In this document: in pieces, positions 1 to 7,709 of the stretch
Numbering within the stretch: the first letter of the stretch is position 1
Layout of the letters: each line of letters opens with the position of its first letter
NCBI GenBank assembly: GCA_900763675.1
Contig: CAAFLE010000091.1
Coordinates: forward strand, 1-20,583
Direction of reading: 5' to 3'
Length of the DNA: 20,583 nucleotides
Origin: an uncultured Oscillospiraceae bacterium
GTDB lineage: Bacteria; Bacillota; Clostridia; Oscillospirales; Oscillospiraceae
Notes under the pieces: model-generated
Database searches by the model: none
The model's input: the letters and a program-made list of their open reading frames with translations, nothing else
What the model was told of the DNA's origin: nothing
Translations under genes and position numbers: made by a program

Positions 1-120
1 AAGCAGTTTTGCGGGAGCAGAAATGCCCCCCAGACAACGAGAAGACCGCAGAGAATACTTTGTGTATTCTCAAGGGCTTTGAGGAAGTATGAGGGCATTT
101 CTGCCCCGCCAAACCGCGTT
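1..120. repeat. Nested inverted-repeat element, about 120 nt
   Basis: The first and last 28 bases of this stretch (1-28 and 93-120) are imperfect inverted repeats, matching at 21 of 28 positions, with a perfect 12-bp core (GCAGAAATGCCC at 17-28 against 93-104). Inside lies a second perfect 8-bp inverted repeat (51-58 and 64-71) with a 5-base loop. No convincing coding region is present and the upstream gene is outside the window. The nested layout could be a MITE-like or REP-like intergenic repeat, or the DNA of a structured RNA. I cannot tell which strand, if either, is functional, and the element may continue left of the window. Confidence 0.45.
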
Positions 121-151
121 TGCCCTTGTCAATCGACGCAAGAAAAGAACC

Positions 152-191
152 AAAAGCGCCCGATGGATTTTCCAATCCATCGGGCGCTTTT
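152..191 (-). terminator. Intrinsic terminator of the lacI-ulaE transcript
   Basis: A perfect 18-bp stem (152-169 with 174-191) closes a 4-base loop. Read leftward it is followed by a T-rich run and lies only a few bases after the stop of the UlaE-like gene. The A/T ends of the stem make it usable in both directions, so it may also insulate whatever lies to the left. Confidence 0.85.
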
Positions 192-195
192 GCGC

Positions 196-1056
196 TTATT
201 CTTCCATCGCGGCGGCGAATTTTCCTTCCATGAACGTCTTGGCGGCGGCAATCTCCTTTTTCCAGTCCTGCCCGGGCGCGTACCACATCTCCATCATGTA
301 CGGTCCGCGGTAGCCCTCCGCTTCCAGCTGGCGGAAGCACGCAGGAAAGTTCACGCACCCCGCGCCGAACGGGACACATTTGAACTTGCCGGGAAAGTCC
401 TTCGTCACGGCAAGCGTATCCTTTAAGTGGATGCCGACCATGCCGTTTTGCCCGAGAGTAATCTCCGCGCTCGTGTCGTTGCCCCAGGCGGTCAGATTGC
501 CAAGATCGGGGTAGACGGTGAACCACGGGGAGGGAAGGACCGCTTTGTACTTCCGGTAGCGGGTGATGCTGCTCATGAGCGGCGTGTCCATGATCTCCAT
601 GGCGAGCATGACCTGATATTTTTCCGCAACGGCGCAGGCGGAGCGCAGCCCCTCCTCAAACCGCCGCAGGCTCTCCGGCGTGGACGGCTCATAATACACG
701 TCGTACCCGGCAAGCTGGATCACGCGGATGCCGAATTCCCGGGCGAACAAAACCGCCTTTTCCAGGATCTCGTGCGCCCGCGCCCGGACGGCGGGATCGG
801 CGCTGCCGTAAGGAAAGCGCCGGTGAGCGCTCAGACACATGGACTGGATGGGGACGCCCGTTTCCAGCAGAGCGCGGTGCAGCTCGCGGCGCTGCTCCGC
901 CGTCCAGTCGAGCCGCGAGAGCCGCTCGTCCGTTTCGTCGATGGAGATTTCCAGATAGTCAAAGCCCAGCTCCTTTGCGGCGAGCAGCCGCTCCTCCCAG
1001 CGCAGCCCCGGCGGGAGCGCCTTTTCATAAAGACCGAGCAGATGATTTCCAAGCAT
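196..1056 (-). CDS. ulaE: L-ribulose-5-phosphate 3-epimerase UlaE-like (sugar phosphate isomerase/epimerase)
   Basis: This 286-residue cytoplasmic TIM-barrel protein closely resembles E. coli UlaE/SgbU as I recall it (about 284 residues), including the opening LGLYEKALPPG, the stretch DETDERLSRLDW (40-51) and CLSAHRRFP (74-82). The expected metal ligands are visible as E154, D184, H210 and E256. UlaE interconverts L-xylulose 5-phosphate and L-ribulose 5-phosphate. The ATG is preceded by AAGGAG that overlaps the stop of the upstream repressor gene (6-base gap), so the pair is probably translationally coupled. Related ketose 3-epimerases act on free sugars, so the phosphorylated substrate is inferred from similarity. 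The opposite operon carries a rhamnose isomerase, which fits a deoxy-sugar or L-pentose route. Confidence 0.88.
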   Translation of the reverse strand: MLGNHLLGLYEKALPPGLRWEERLLAAKELGFDYLEISIDETDERLSRLDWTAEQRRELHRALLETGVPIQSMCLSAHRRFPYGSADPAVRARAHEILEKAVLFAREFGIRVIQLAGYDVYYEPSTPESLRRFEEGLRSACAVAEKYQVMLAMEIMDTPLMSSITRYRKYKAVLPSPWFTVYPDLGNLTAWGNDTSAEITLGQNGMVGIHLKDTLAVTKDFPGKFKCVPFGAGCVNFPACFRQLEAEGYRGPYMMEMWYAPGQDWKKEIAAAKTFMEGKFAAAMEE

Positions 1057-1062
1057 ATACCG

Positions 1063-2106
1063 TTACTCCTTTTTCGCTTCTTCCGCCGCGGCTTTCGGCG
1101 GCGCGGTGCTTTTGCGGATGTGCAGATGCGTGCTGACGAGGATCTTGCTGGTGGCGCGGATGCGCCCGCGGATCTGCTGATGCAGCGTATCGACCGCCCA
1201 GCGCCCGATGTCGGCGCACGGGACGTTTACCGTTGTGAGTGGCGGATCGCTCATCGCCGAAAACGGCAGCCCGTCAAAGCCGATGACCGACACATCCTCC
1301 GGCACACGGATGCCGCGCTCCTGCATGGCACGCATTACGCCGAGAGCGATGCTGTCGTTGTTGGCGAGAAACGCGCTCGGCAGCGAGATGCCGCCGTCGA
1401 GCAGAGCGCCGAATGATTTTCGCGCTCCGTCCATCGTCGGGAACACGCGGCAGACCAGCTCCTCCGAAAACGGCAGCGAGAGCTGCCGCAGCGACGCCTC
1501 AAAGGCGGTGCGCCGGGCAAGGTCGTTACTTGAGGGGATGGAGTTATAAAGAAAGCCGATTTTCCGGTGCCCCAGCTCGTACAGATACGATACCGCACCG
1601 AAAACGGCGTCGGCGTTGTTCATCGTGACGCTCGAATACGGCAGATGATCCAGCGCGTTGTCCACGATGACAAACGGCTTTTCGATCCCGGCAAAGTGCG
1701 CCATGTCCGCTTCAGCAAGCTCCGTGCCGAGCAAAATCACGCCGCCGGTGGAGGGACTTTCCAGAAGCTCCGGGAGATTCACGGCGGAAAAATCGCTGAA
1801 CGCCGTTACGAGCAGATTGTAGCCGTGGCGGCGGCACTCCTCGCCGGCGGCGTCCATGATCTGCGTGACGAAGCCGGGATTGCCGTTGACGAGATAGGAG
1901 TGCTTGCTGTATTTGAGAAAGCATAGATTGCTTTGAGAGTGCGAGCGCTTCGGCGTGTCTGCCGCCCGGAGCTGATAGCCGTTTTCCTGCAGCAGACAGG
2001 CGATTTGCTCCCGCTTCCCCTCGCCGATGCCGGGCTTGCCGTTGAGAACAAGCGAGACCGCCGTCAGCGACACGCCGGCGACGTCGGCGATTTCCCGCAT
2101 TTTCAT
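1063..2106 (-). CDS. LacI-family transcriptional regulator
   Basis: The 347-residue protein begins with a LacI helix-turn-helix (residues about 3-22, MREIADVAGVSLTAVSLVLNG) followed by a periplasmic-binding-protein fold that binds an effector, with the usual landmarks YLYELGHRKIGFL, AFLANNDSIALGVM and PEDVSVIGFDG. The start at 2106 has AAGGAGG nine bases upstream; a second ATG two codons later is less well spaced. It is divergent from the transporter operon. A perfect palindrome near the transporter promoter and a weaker copy near its own start make it the likely repressor of both arms. The hinge segment between HTH and core lacks a recognisable alanine/leucine hinge helix, so its DNA contact may be slightly unusual. 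The effector is unknown. Confidence 0.9.
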   Translation of the reverse strand: MKMREIADVAGVSLTAVSLVLNGKPGIGEGKREQIACLLQENGYQLRAADTPKRSHSQSNLCFLKYSKHSYLVNGNPGFVTQIMDAAGEECRRHGYNLLVTAFSDFSAVNLPELLESPSTGGVILLGTELAEADMAHFAGIEKPFVIVDNALDHLPYSSVTMNNADAVFGAVSYLYELGHRKIGFLYNSIPSSNDLARRTAFEASLRQLSLPFSEELVCRVFPTMDGARKSFGALLDGGISLPSAFLANNDSIALGVMRAMQERGIRVPEDVSVIGFDGLPFSAMSDPPLTTVNVPCADIGRWAVDTLHQQIRGRIRATSKILVSTHLHIRKSTAPPKAAAEEAKKE

Positions 2107-2124
2107 CCGCTGGGTCCTCCTTAA

Positions 2125-2139
2125 ATGTTTAGTAAAATA
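2125..2139. promoter_or_regulatory. Probable auxiliary LacI-family operator
   Basis: The core TTTAGTAAA is the same TTTA-N-TAAA dyad as in the perfect palindrome 270 bp away, but the outer bases are less symmetric. It sits 19-33 bases upstream of the repressor start codon and overlaps a candidate -10 element for that gene. Autorepression, with possible looping to the stronger site, is inferred. Confidence 0.5.
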
Positions 2140-2142
2140 ATA
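2137..2142 (-). promoter_or_regulatory. Candidate -10 element of the lacI-ulaE promoter
   Basis: On the minus strand this reads TATTAT, a good -10 match about 30 bases before the repressor start codon. No convincing -35 hexamer lies 16-18 bases upstream, so the call is tentative. Its overlap with the auxiliary operator is the main support. Confidence 0.3.
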
Positions 2143-2340
2143 CGGCTGTACAGTGCTATTCTACTCGGTTTTCTAAAAAAAGAAAAGGCACATTCTCTCT
2201 AAAAATCTCCGGACAATCTTGGGCATTATCCTACAATACCGAGCGCCTTCGGATAAAATATCCAGAAGTCGGGAAACAAACCCCGGAAGCGTCCGTCAGA
2301 CTGACAAAAACGGGAGGGGCTTTTTGGTTATTGTACCGCA

Positions 2341-2369
2341 TTGACAGGAGCAAGGAAAAAAAGTATCAT
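2341..2369 (+). promoter_or_regulatory. Sigma-A type promoter of the transporter operon
   Basis: A consensus -35 TTGACA (2341-2346), a 17-base spacer and a -10 TATCAT (2364-2369) predict a transcript start near 2376. That leaves a leader of about 75 bases before the lipoprotein start codon, and the perfect palindromic operator falls inside this leader. Confidence 0.8.
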
Positions 2370-2394
2370 TAAGATGCTGTAGACAGAGACTGCG

Positions 2395-2413
2395 CAGCGT
2401 TTACTAAACGCTG
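2395..2413. promoter_or_regulatory. Perfect 19-bp palindromic LacI-family operator
   Basis: CAGCGTTTACTAAACGCTG is perfectly symmetric around the central C at 2404. It lies roughly 20-37 bases downstream of the predicted start site, so repression by blocking elongation or open-complex escape is likely. LacI-family regulators typically bind palindromes of this size with a central base step. Assignment to the adjacent LacI protein is inference. Confidence 0.75.
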
Positions 2414-2451
2414 GCAGCTCTGCGAAAAAGCGAATAATAGGAGGAAAGAAA

Positions 2452-3618
2452 ATGAAAAAAGCATTGGCACTCATCCTTGCGTTTGTCATGGTGTTTGCTC
2501 TGTGCGCCTGCGGCGGTTCGGCGGAAGCTCCGACTCCGGCAACGCCCGCGACCGAGACTCCGGCGGAGAGCGAAACTCCGACAGAGGGCGAACTGCCTTA
2601 CGCGGGGCACACGCTCTATGTCGCCAACTGGCAGAGCTACAACTCCGACGAGGATTACTGCGAGAAGGCGTTTGAGGACATGACGGGCGCTCAGGTCGAG
2701 CACGTCTACTTCAACTCCTACGACGAGCTGATGACCACCCTTATGACGGGCGGCAACAAGACCATCGACGCGGTCGTTCTCTCCAACAACTATACCCAGT
2801 GGTTCCACGACGAGGGTCTGATTGCCAACGTTGACCCGGCGAAGATCCCGAACTATGCGGAAATCGCCGACGTCTACAAGGATCTCAGTCCCTACGCGGT
2901 GGACGCCGAGGGCAATGTTTTTGCGTTTCCCTGGTGCAACGGCACCTCCTCTCTGGCGTACAACCCCGATAAGGTCGATTTTGAACTGGAGCATTGGTCC
3001 GACCTCCTCGATCCCTCACTGAAGGGTCATGTTATGGTCCTTGACGGCGACGGCGACGACTGGGTCATTGGCTGCCTGCTGGCGGGCGAGGACAGCGACG
3101 ACATCGAAAACGTCGATATTGAAAAGGTCCGCGCCTCTCTCAAGGAGCTGAAGGGTCAGCTTCTCGGCTTCTGGGCTTCCAACGATGAGCAGACCATCCC
3201 CTGGCTCGCGGGCGACTTCTGGGCGGGCGAGATCTGGTCCGGTCCCTACAGCCAGCTCATCAACGATCCCAACACGAACATCAAGCTCGTCCACCCCACC
3301 GAGGGTACGGTCGGCTACGTTGACTACTGGGCGGTCGTCGAAGGCACCGACGAGTACGACCTCGCCTGCGAGTGGATCAACTGGATCGAGAGCGAAGAGC
3401 AGCAGACCGCCATGGCGACCGGCATCAGCGACAAGTATCCCGGCGAGTATTACACCTACACCCCGGTCAACGCCAAGGCAATCGAGAACCTGACCCCGGA
3501 GCAGAAAATCGTGCTGGAGCTTGACCCGATGCCCACCTGCATCAAGCTGCTTCCGTACATCGCCGATCCCGATCTGAAGGATGCCTGGACGGACCTGTAT
3601 CAGGAATTCGTCGGTTAA
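2452..3618 (+). CDS. PotD-like ABC transporter substrate-binding lipoprotein
   Basis: The 388-residue protein has a lipoprotein signal peptide (LCAC, lipidated Cys at 20) and a Thr/Pro/Glu-rich tether (about 22-48), then a two-lobe binding-protein fold of the PotD/SBP_bac_8 type. The start has AGGAGG seven bases upstream. GYVDYWAV (288-295) lines up with the PotD segment whose aspartate contacts a polyamine amine. D291 is kept, but the aromatic before it is Tyr rather than Trp, so the ligand may be cationic without being spermidine. It captures ligand outside the membrane and delivers it to the two permeases encoded downstream. The neighbours are sugar isomerases and glycoside hydrolases rather than polyamine genes, which argues for a sugar-containing cation. 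Substrate not established. Confidence 0.85.
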   Translation: MKKALALILAFVMVFALCACGGSAEAPTPATPATETPAESETPTEGELPYAGHTLYVANWQSYNSDEDYCEKAFEDMTGAQVEHVYFNSYDELMTTLMTGGNKTIDAVVLSNNYTQWFHDEGLIANVDPAKIPNYAEIADVYKDLSPYAVDAEGNVFAFPWCNGTSSLAYNPDKVDFELEHWSDLLDPSLKGHVMVLDGDGDDWVIGCLLAGEDSDDIENVDIEKVRASLKELKGQLLGFWASNDEQTIPWLAGDFWAGEIWSGPYSQLINDPNTNIKLVHPTEGTVGYVDYWAVVEGTDEYDLACEWINWIESEEQQTAMATGISDKYPGEYYTYTPVNAKAIENLTPEQKIVLELDPMPTCIKLLPYIADPDLKDAWTDLYQEFVG

Positions 3619-3641
3619 GGCAACATACGCATCCAACGACA

Positions 3642-3680
3642 GAATGCCGCCGGACTCCGCTTTCGGCGGCATTCTTTTTT
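3642..3680 (+). terminator. Intra-operon attenuating terminator
   Basis: A perfect 11-bp stem (GAATGCCGCCG at 3642-3652 with its complement at 3664-3674) is followed by six T residues. It lies between the binding-protein gene and the first permease gene. Partial termination here would give more binding protein than membrane components, a common arrangement in ABC importer operons. Confidence 0.8.
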
Positions 3681-3708
3681 CAATCCACAGGGGAGGCGGT
3701 AAAAGAAA

Positions 3709-4587
3709 ATGAAAAAGAAGAGTTCCGGCTTTCGCCCCGGCGCACTCTGGACAACCCCGAGCGTTGTTCTGCTTGTGTGTCTGACGATCCTGCCGCTTTT
3801 GATGCTGCTCGTGTTCAGCTTTATGAACCGCAACATCTTCGCCGGTCAGGCGTGGCCCGGCTGGACGCTGCGGAACATCACCCGTATGTTCGGCTCGGCG
3901 ACATTCTGGAATCTGATGGGCAAATCGCTCCTTACGGCGGGCGAGGTCACGCTCATCTGCATCGTTGCGGCGTATCCCGCGGCATGGGCGATTGCGAAGA
4001 TCGTCAAGCCGCAGCACCGCAGCACGTTTATGATGATCGTCATCCTGCCGTTTTTCACCTCGCAGCTGCTGCTGATCTATGCGATGATGAACCTCATCCA
4101 GACCGGCGGTCTGCTTTTGACGGCGCTCGACGCCATCGGCATTCACGGCGTCAAGACGTGGCTCTACACCAACAAAGCCACGGTTCTGATTCTGACATAC
4201 GAATATCTGCCGTACATGATTTTGTGCCTTTATTCCTCGCTTGAGGGCATCAACGACAACGTCATTCAGGCGTCGCTGATTCTGGGCGCATCCAAGGCAA
4301 AGACCTTTACGAACATTGTATTTCCCATGAGCCTGCCGGGGCTGCTCTCCGGCATTCTGCTCGTGTTTGTCCCCGTTGCCGGCAGCTTTGTCGAGCCGGG
4401 GCTTGTCGGCGGCGCCGGCGGCTCCATGGTGGGCAGCATGATCGACACGCAGTACTCCGGTTCTCTGAACATGGGCTACGGCGCGGCGCTCTCCTGTGCG
4501 CTGCTCATCATTCTGAGCATCATCATGGCGGTCACGCGCATTGCCGCCAACCGTGCGCAGAAAGCGATCGGAGGTGATCTCGCATGA
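3709..4587 (+). CDS. PotB-like ABC transporter permease
   Basis: This 292-residue inner-membrane protein has about six hydrophobic segments. The first is near residues 17-38, with others around 76-97, 106-130, 157-178, 207-230 and 256-278. The cytoplasmic EAA-type loop that docks on the ATPase is EGINDNVIQASLILGASKAK (179-198), leading to FPMSLPG (205-211). The start is preceded by a GGGAGG about 12 bases upstream, a slightly long spacing. Its stop overlaps the next permease start by 4 bases (ATGA). Together with the next gene it should form the membrane channel of the importer. Confidence 0.88.
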   Translation: MKKKSSGFRPGALWTTPSVVLLVCLTILPLLMLLVFSFMNRNIFAGQAWPGWTLRNITRMFGSATFWNLMGKSLLTAGEVTLICIVAAYPAAWAIAKIVKPQHRSTFMMIVILPFFTSQLLLIYAMMNLIQTGGLLLTALDAIGIHGVKTWLYTNKATVLILTYEYLPYMILCLYSSLEGINDNVIQASLILGASKAKTFTNIVFPMSLPGLLSGILLVFVPVAGSFVEPGLVGGAGGSMVGSMIDTQYSGSLNMGYGAALSCALLIILSIIMAVTRIAANRAQKAIGGDLA

Positions 4588-5405
4588 CGAGCAAGGCGTT
4601 CCGCCGTGTTATGACGGCGTGTCTCTGGATCGTGCTGGCGTTCATGTATATTCCGATCCTTGCCATCATCGGTATGTCGTTCAACAAAACGCCGTACGGT
4701 ATGTTCCCCTATGTGTTCACGACCGAATGGTATAAAACGCTCTTCACGACGAGCAATCTGCTTCCCGCGTGTATCCTCAGTCTGAAATTCGCGCTGCTCG
4801 TTACGCTTGCGGCGGTCGTGATCGGTACGCTCTGCTCCTACGGTCTGCAATACTATGCGCCGAGGTGGGCGGCGCGGTTCAATTTCGTATTGCAGCTGCC
4901 GATCATCATTCCGTGGCTCGTAACGTCGATCTCGCTGCTGCTGATGTTCTCGTTCATCGGCTCGGGCCGCGGCATGGTCACGATGTTCCTCGGCAACCTG
5001 ATCGTTGTGCTGCCGTATGTCGTGCTGCTGGTAAACGGGCGCTTTCAGGACAGGGACCGCTCGCCGGAGGCGGCGGCGCGGCTTCTCGGCGCCAGCCCCG
5101 TGCGCGTGTTTTTTGACATCACGCTTCCCGCCATCACGCCCGGCATTCTCGCCGGCGGCATTATGGCGATGATCATGTGCTTCAACAATTTCGTGCTGCA
5201 ATACTATCTGATCCCTGTCGGCACGAACACGCTGCCGACGCTCGTGTTCACCCGCATCCGCAGCGAGTATCAGGCGGACCTGAACGCGCTCTCAGCGATC
5301 ATTGTTCTCATTGCGATCGTCGTGGTAATCGTGTTCTCGCGGCTGGGCTTTTCCGCGGGAAGCCTGTTCGGTATGTCCGGCGGCACGAAGAAGAAAGGAG
5401 AATGA
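4584..5405 (+). CDS. PotC-like ABC transporter permease
   Basis: The second permease of the importer is 273 residues long, with hydrophobic segments near 11-32, 64-86, 101-123, 132-150, 183-208 and 236-253. The EAA loop is PEAAARLLGASPVR (161-174), continuing to ITLPAITPG (179-187). The ATG overlaps the previous stop by 4 bases, with GGAGGT upstream inside the preceding gene. The C-terminus is short and Lys-rich. The pair of unequal permeases plus a PotA-like ATPase is the typical polyamine/opine/phosphonate-type import architecture. Confidence 0.88.
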   Translation: MTSKAFRRVMTACLWIVLAFMYIPILAIIGMSFNKTPYGMFPYVFTTEWYKTLFTTSNLLPACILSLKFALLVTLAAVVIGTLCSYGLQYYAPRWAARFNFVLQLPIIIPWLVTSISLLLMFSFIGSGRGMVTMFLGNLIVVLPYVVLLVNGRFQDRDRSPEAAARLLGASPVRVFFDITLPAITPGILAGGIMAMIMCFNNFVLQYYLIPVGTNTLPTLVFTRIRSEYQADLNALSAIIVLIAIVVVIVFSRLGFSAGSLFGMSGGTKKKGE

Positions 5406-5408
5406 CCG

Positions 5409-6458
5409 ATGGCGGTTCTTTCGGTAAAAGGATTGAAAAAGAGCTTCGGCGACCATGAGGTTCTCAAGGGCGTCAGCTTTGATGTAAAAAGCGGAGACTT
5501 CCTCTCGCTGCTCGGACCCTCCGGCTGCGGCAAGACGACGATCCTCCGCATTATCTGCGGTCTGGAAACGGCGGATGAGGGCGAGGTGCTGGTAGACGGC
5601 GCGGACGTAACGAAGGTGCGCCCCGAAAAGCGCAACATCGGACTGGTGTTCCAGAACTACGCGCTGTTCCCGTCGATGAACGTGGCGAAAAACGTCGGCT
5701 ACGGACTCAAAATGCACAAGGTCCCGCAGCCGGAGATCGACGAGCGCGTCAACGAGGCGCTGGAGCTGGTGAAGCTCGGCGGATACAACTCCCGCCGCGT
5801 GACGCAGCTTTCCGGCGGCGAGCAGCAGCGTGTGGCGCTCGCCCGCGCTCTCGTGACGAAGCCGAACATCCTCCTGCTCGACGAGCCGCTCTCCGCGCTT
5901 GACCGCAAGGTCCGCGCCGAGATGCAGTACGAGATCCGCAACCTCCAGCGCCAGATCGGCACGACGACCGTGTTCGTCACGCACGATCAGGAGGAAGCGC
6001 TCACCATGTCCGACCAGATCATCCTCCTGCACGACGGACAGATCGAGCAGCAGGGCGACCCGTTCACGATCTACAGCCAGCCGGCGTCCGTATTTGCGTC
6101 CGACTTCCTCGGCAAGGCAAACCTCCTCTCCGGCGCTCTCGCCTGCGAGGACGGCGAGTGGTTTGTCTGCAACGGTGCGGTGCGCATTCCGGTCAACCAC
6201 GTCGGCGGCAAGGAGGGCGACAGCGTCAAGGCGGCGGTGCGCGGCGAGTATTTTGAATTCTGCACGCCGGACGCGAAGGGCGCAAACCCGTTCCATCTGG
6301 AAAAGAAAATCTTCACCGGACTTGCGTGGAAGCTCATCGGCACGCTGGGCGACCAGCCGCTCGACATTTCCGCGCTCGGCACGCACGCCGGAACGCTCTC
6401 GGAGGGCGACGAGCTCTTTGTGCGTATCCGCCCGGAGAACGTGGTCTATTACAACTGA
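5409..6458 (+). CDS. PotA-like ABC transporter ATP-binding protein
   Basis: This 349-residue ATPase energises the importer. It shows Walker A GPSGCGKTT (36-44), Q-loop Q82, signature LSGGEQQ (135-141), Walker B ILLLDEP (154-160) and H-loop H192, so it looks fully active. Residues from about 240 form the TOBE-type beta domain typical of PotA/CysA/MalK-like proteins, often used for regulation. AAGGAG lies eight bases before the ATG, and the gap from the permease gene is 3 bases. The next gene follows after 36 bases. Confidence 0.92.
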   Translation: MAVLSVKGLKKSFGDHEVLKGVSFDVKSGDFLSLLGPSGCGKTTILRIICGLETADEGEVLVDGADVTKVRPEKRNIGLVFQNYALFPSMNVAKNVGYGLKMHKVPQPEIDERVNEALELVKLGGYNSRRVTQLSGGEQQRVALARALVTKPNILLLDEPLSALDRKVRAEMQYEIRNLQRQIGTTTVFVTHDQEEALTMSDQIILLHDGQIEQQGDPFTIYSQPASVFASDFLGKANLLSGALACEDGEWFVCNGAVRIPVNHVGGKEGDSVKAAVRGEYFEFCTPDAKGANPFHLEKKIFTGLAWKLIGTLGDQPLDISALGTHAGTLSEGDELFVRIRPENVVYYN

Positions 6459-6494
6459 TATATCCCGATGCTTCTTTGCGAAAGGAGAAACCGC

Positions 6495-7709
6495 ATGGCA
6501 AATCAATACGAAGCCGCCCGCGACATATACGCCGCGTGGGGTGTGGATACCGAGGAAGCTCTGCGCCGGATGGACACCATTCCCGTGTCCATCAACTGCT
6601 GGCAGCTGGACGATCTTACGGGCTTTGAGGACTTTGACGCTGCGCTGACCGGCGGCATTGCCGCCACCGGCAACGCTCCCGGCAAGCCGCGGAGCGTAGA
6701 GGAGTATTTTGTCTCGCTCGATAAAATGCTCTCGCTCGTGCCGGGCGCAAAGCATCTCGCGCTGCACGCGGTATATCCGCTCACGAACGGCGTGAAGGTG
6801 CCGCGCAACGAGATCCGCCCCGAGCATTTTGCCGGATGGGTCGATTACGCCCGCGAAAAGGGCATCGGGCTGGACTTCAACCCCACCTATTTCTCGCACC
6901 CGATGCTGCGCGACAACTGGACGCTCGCCAGCCCCGAAAAGGAAGTACGGGATTTCTGGGTGCAGCACGGCATTGCCTGCCGCAAAATCGGCGAGTATTT
7001 CGGCAGAGAGCTGGGCGAAACGTGCATCACGAACCACTGGATTCCGGACGGCTCGAAGGATACCCGCGTCGATACGCTGGGACCCCGCGAGCGGCTGGTC
7101 GAGTCGCTGGATCGCATTTTCGCCGAACCCATCGACCGCCGGTACAACAAAGACTCCATTGAGGGCAAGGTGTTCGGGCTTGGTCTGGAAAGCTACACCG
7201 CCGGCTCGCACGAGTTTTATACGAACTACGCCCTGACCACCGGCAAAGCTATGGTGTGCATGGACACCGGTCACTATCACCCCACGGAGAGCGTCGCGGC
7301 GAAGCTCTCGTCGTACTTGGTGTTCGGACAGGAGATCATGACGCACCTTTCCCGCGCCGTGCGCTGGGACAGTGACCATGTCGCCACCGTGTCGGACGAG
7401 ACCGTTGCCATCATGCAGGAGATCAAGCGCTGCAACGCCTTTGATAAGGTGCATCTCGGTCTGGACTTCTTCGATGCGAGCATCGACCGCGTGAGCGCTT
7501 CCGTCATCGGCGCACGCAGCGTGAAAAAGGCGCTGATGATCGCGCTGCTCGAGCCGACGGACAAGCTCATGGAAGCCGAGCGCGAGAACAACTTCACGCG
7601 CCGTCTTGCGCTGCTCGAGGAATTCAAGCTGCTCCCGGCGGGCATCGTTTTTGACGAGTACTGCCGCCGGCACGATGTCCCCGGCGCGGAGTGGGCGGCG
7701 AAGCTGTGA
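6495..7709 (+). CDS. rhaA: L-rhamnose isomerase
   Basis: The protein (404 residues from the ATG with AAAGGAG seven bases upstream) matches the RhaA family along its length: VSINCWQ (31-37), FNPTYFSHP (128-136), IPDGSKD (183-189), MDTGHYHPTE (256-265) and RWDSDH (290-295). Expected metal ligands appear as E232, D257, H284 and D324. RhaA converts L-rhamnose to L-rhamnulose and family members also accept L-lyxose, L-mannose and some other aldoses. It is slightly shorter than E. coli RhaA (about 419). No rhamnulokinase or rhamnulose-1-phosphate aldolase gene is in the window, so rhamnose itself may not be the substrate. An upstream in-frame ATG at 6468 lacks a ribosome site. Confidence 0.92.
   Translation: MANQYEAARDIYAAWGVDTEEALRRMDTIPVSINCWQLDDLTGFEDFDAALTGGIAATGNAPGKPRSVEEYFVSLDKMLSLVPGAKHLALHAVYPLTNGVKVPRNEIRPEHFAGWVDYAREKGIGLDFNPTYFSHPMLRDNWTLASPEKEVRDFWVQHGIACRKIGEYFGRELGETCITNHWIPDGSKDTRVDTLGPRERLVESLDRIFAEPIDRRYNKDSIEGKVFGLGLESYTAGSHEFYTNYALTTGKAMVCMDTGHYHPTESVAAKLSSYLVFGQEIMTHLSRAVRWDSDHVATVSDETVAIMQEIKRCNAFDKVHLGLDFFDASIDRVSASVIGARSVKKALMIALLEPTDKLMEAERENNFTRRLALLEEFKLLPAGIVFDEYCRRHDVPGAEWAAKL

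Larger units (their letters stand above)
2107..2451. other. Divergent intergenic control region (345 bp)
   Basis: No gene is seen here. Besides the promoters and operators listed separately, it contains a hairpin-forming dyad (2247-2268: a GGATA/TATCC core flanked by CTTC/GAAG with one bulged base) and a perfect 11-bp dyad GTCAGACTGAC (2295-2305). CCCC at 2281 and GGGG at 2316, the latter followed by a T-run, could pair around the second dyad. These lie upstream of the transporter promoter and may be extra regulator sites or just structured DNA. Confidence 0.4.

Noticed and set aside
79..426. Small protein-coding gene in the left flank
   Set aside because: The frames overlap the inverted repeats and the antisense of the UlaE gene, and no ribosome site precedes them.
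2452..6458. Dedicated spermidine/putrescine transporter (PotABCD proper)
   Set aside because: The family match is real, but the co-transcribed sugar and glycoside enzymes and the Tyr-for-Trp change in the binding protein make a plain polyamine role unlikely. I kept family-level names without symbols.
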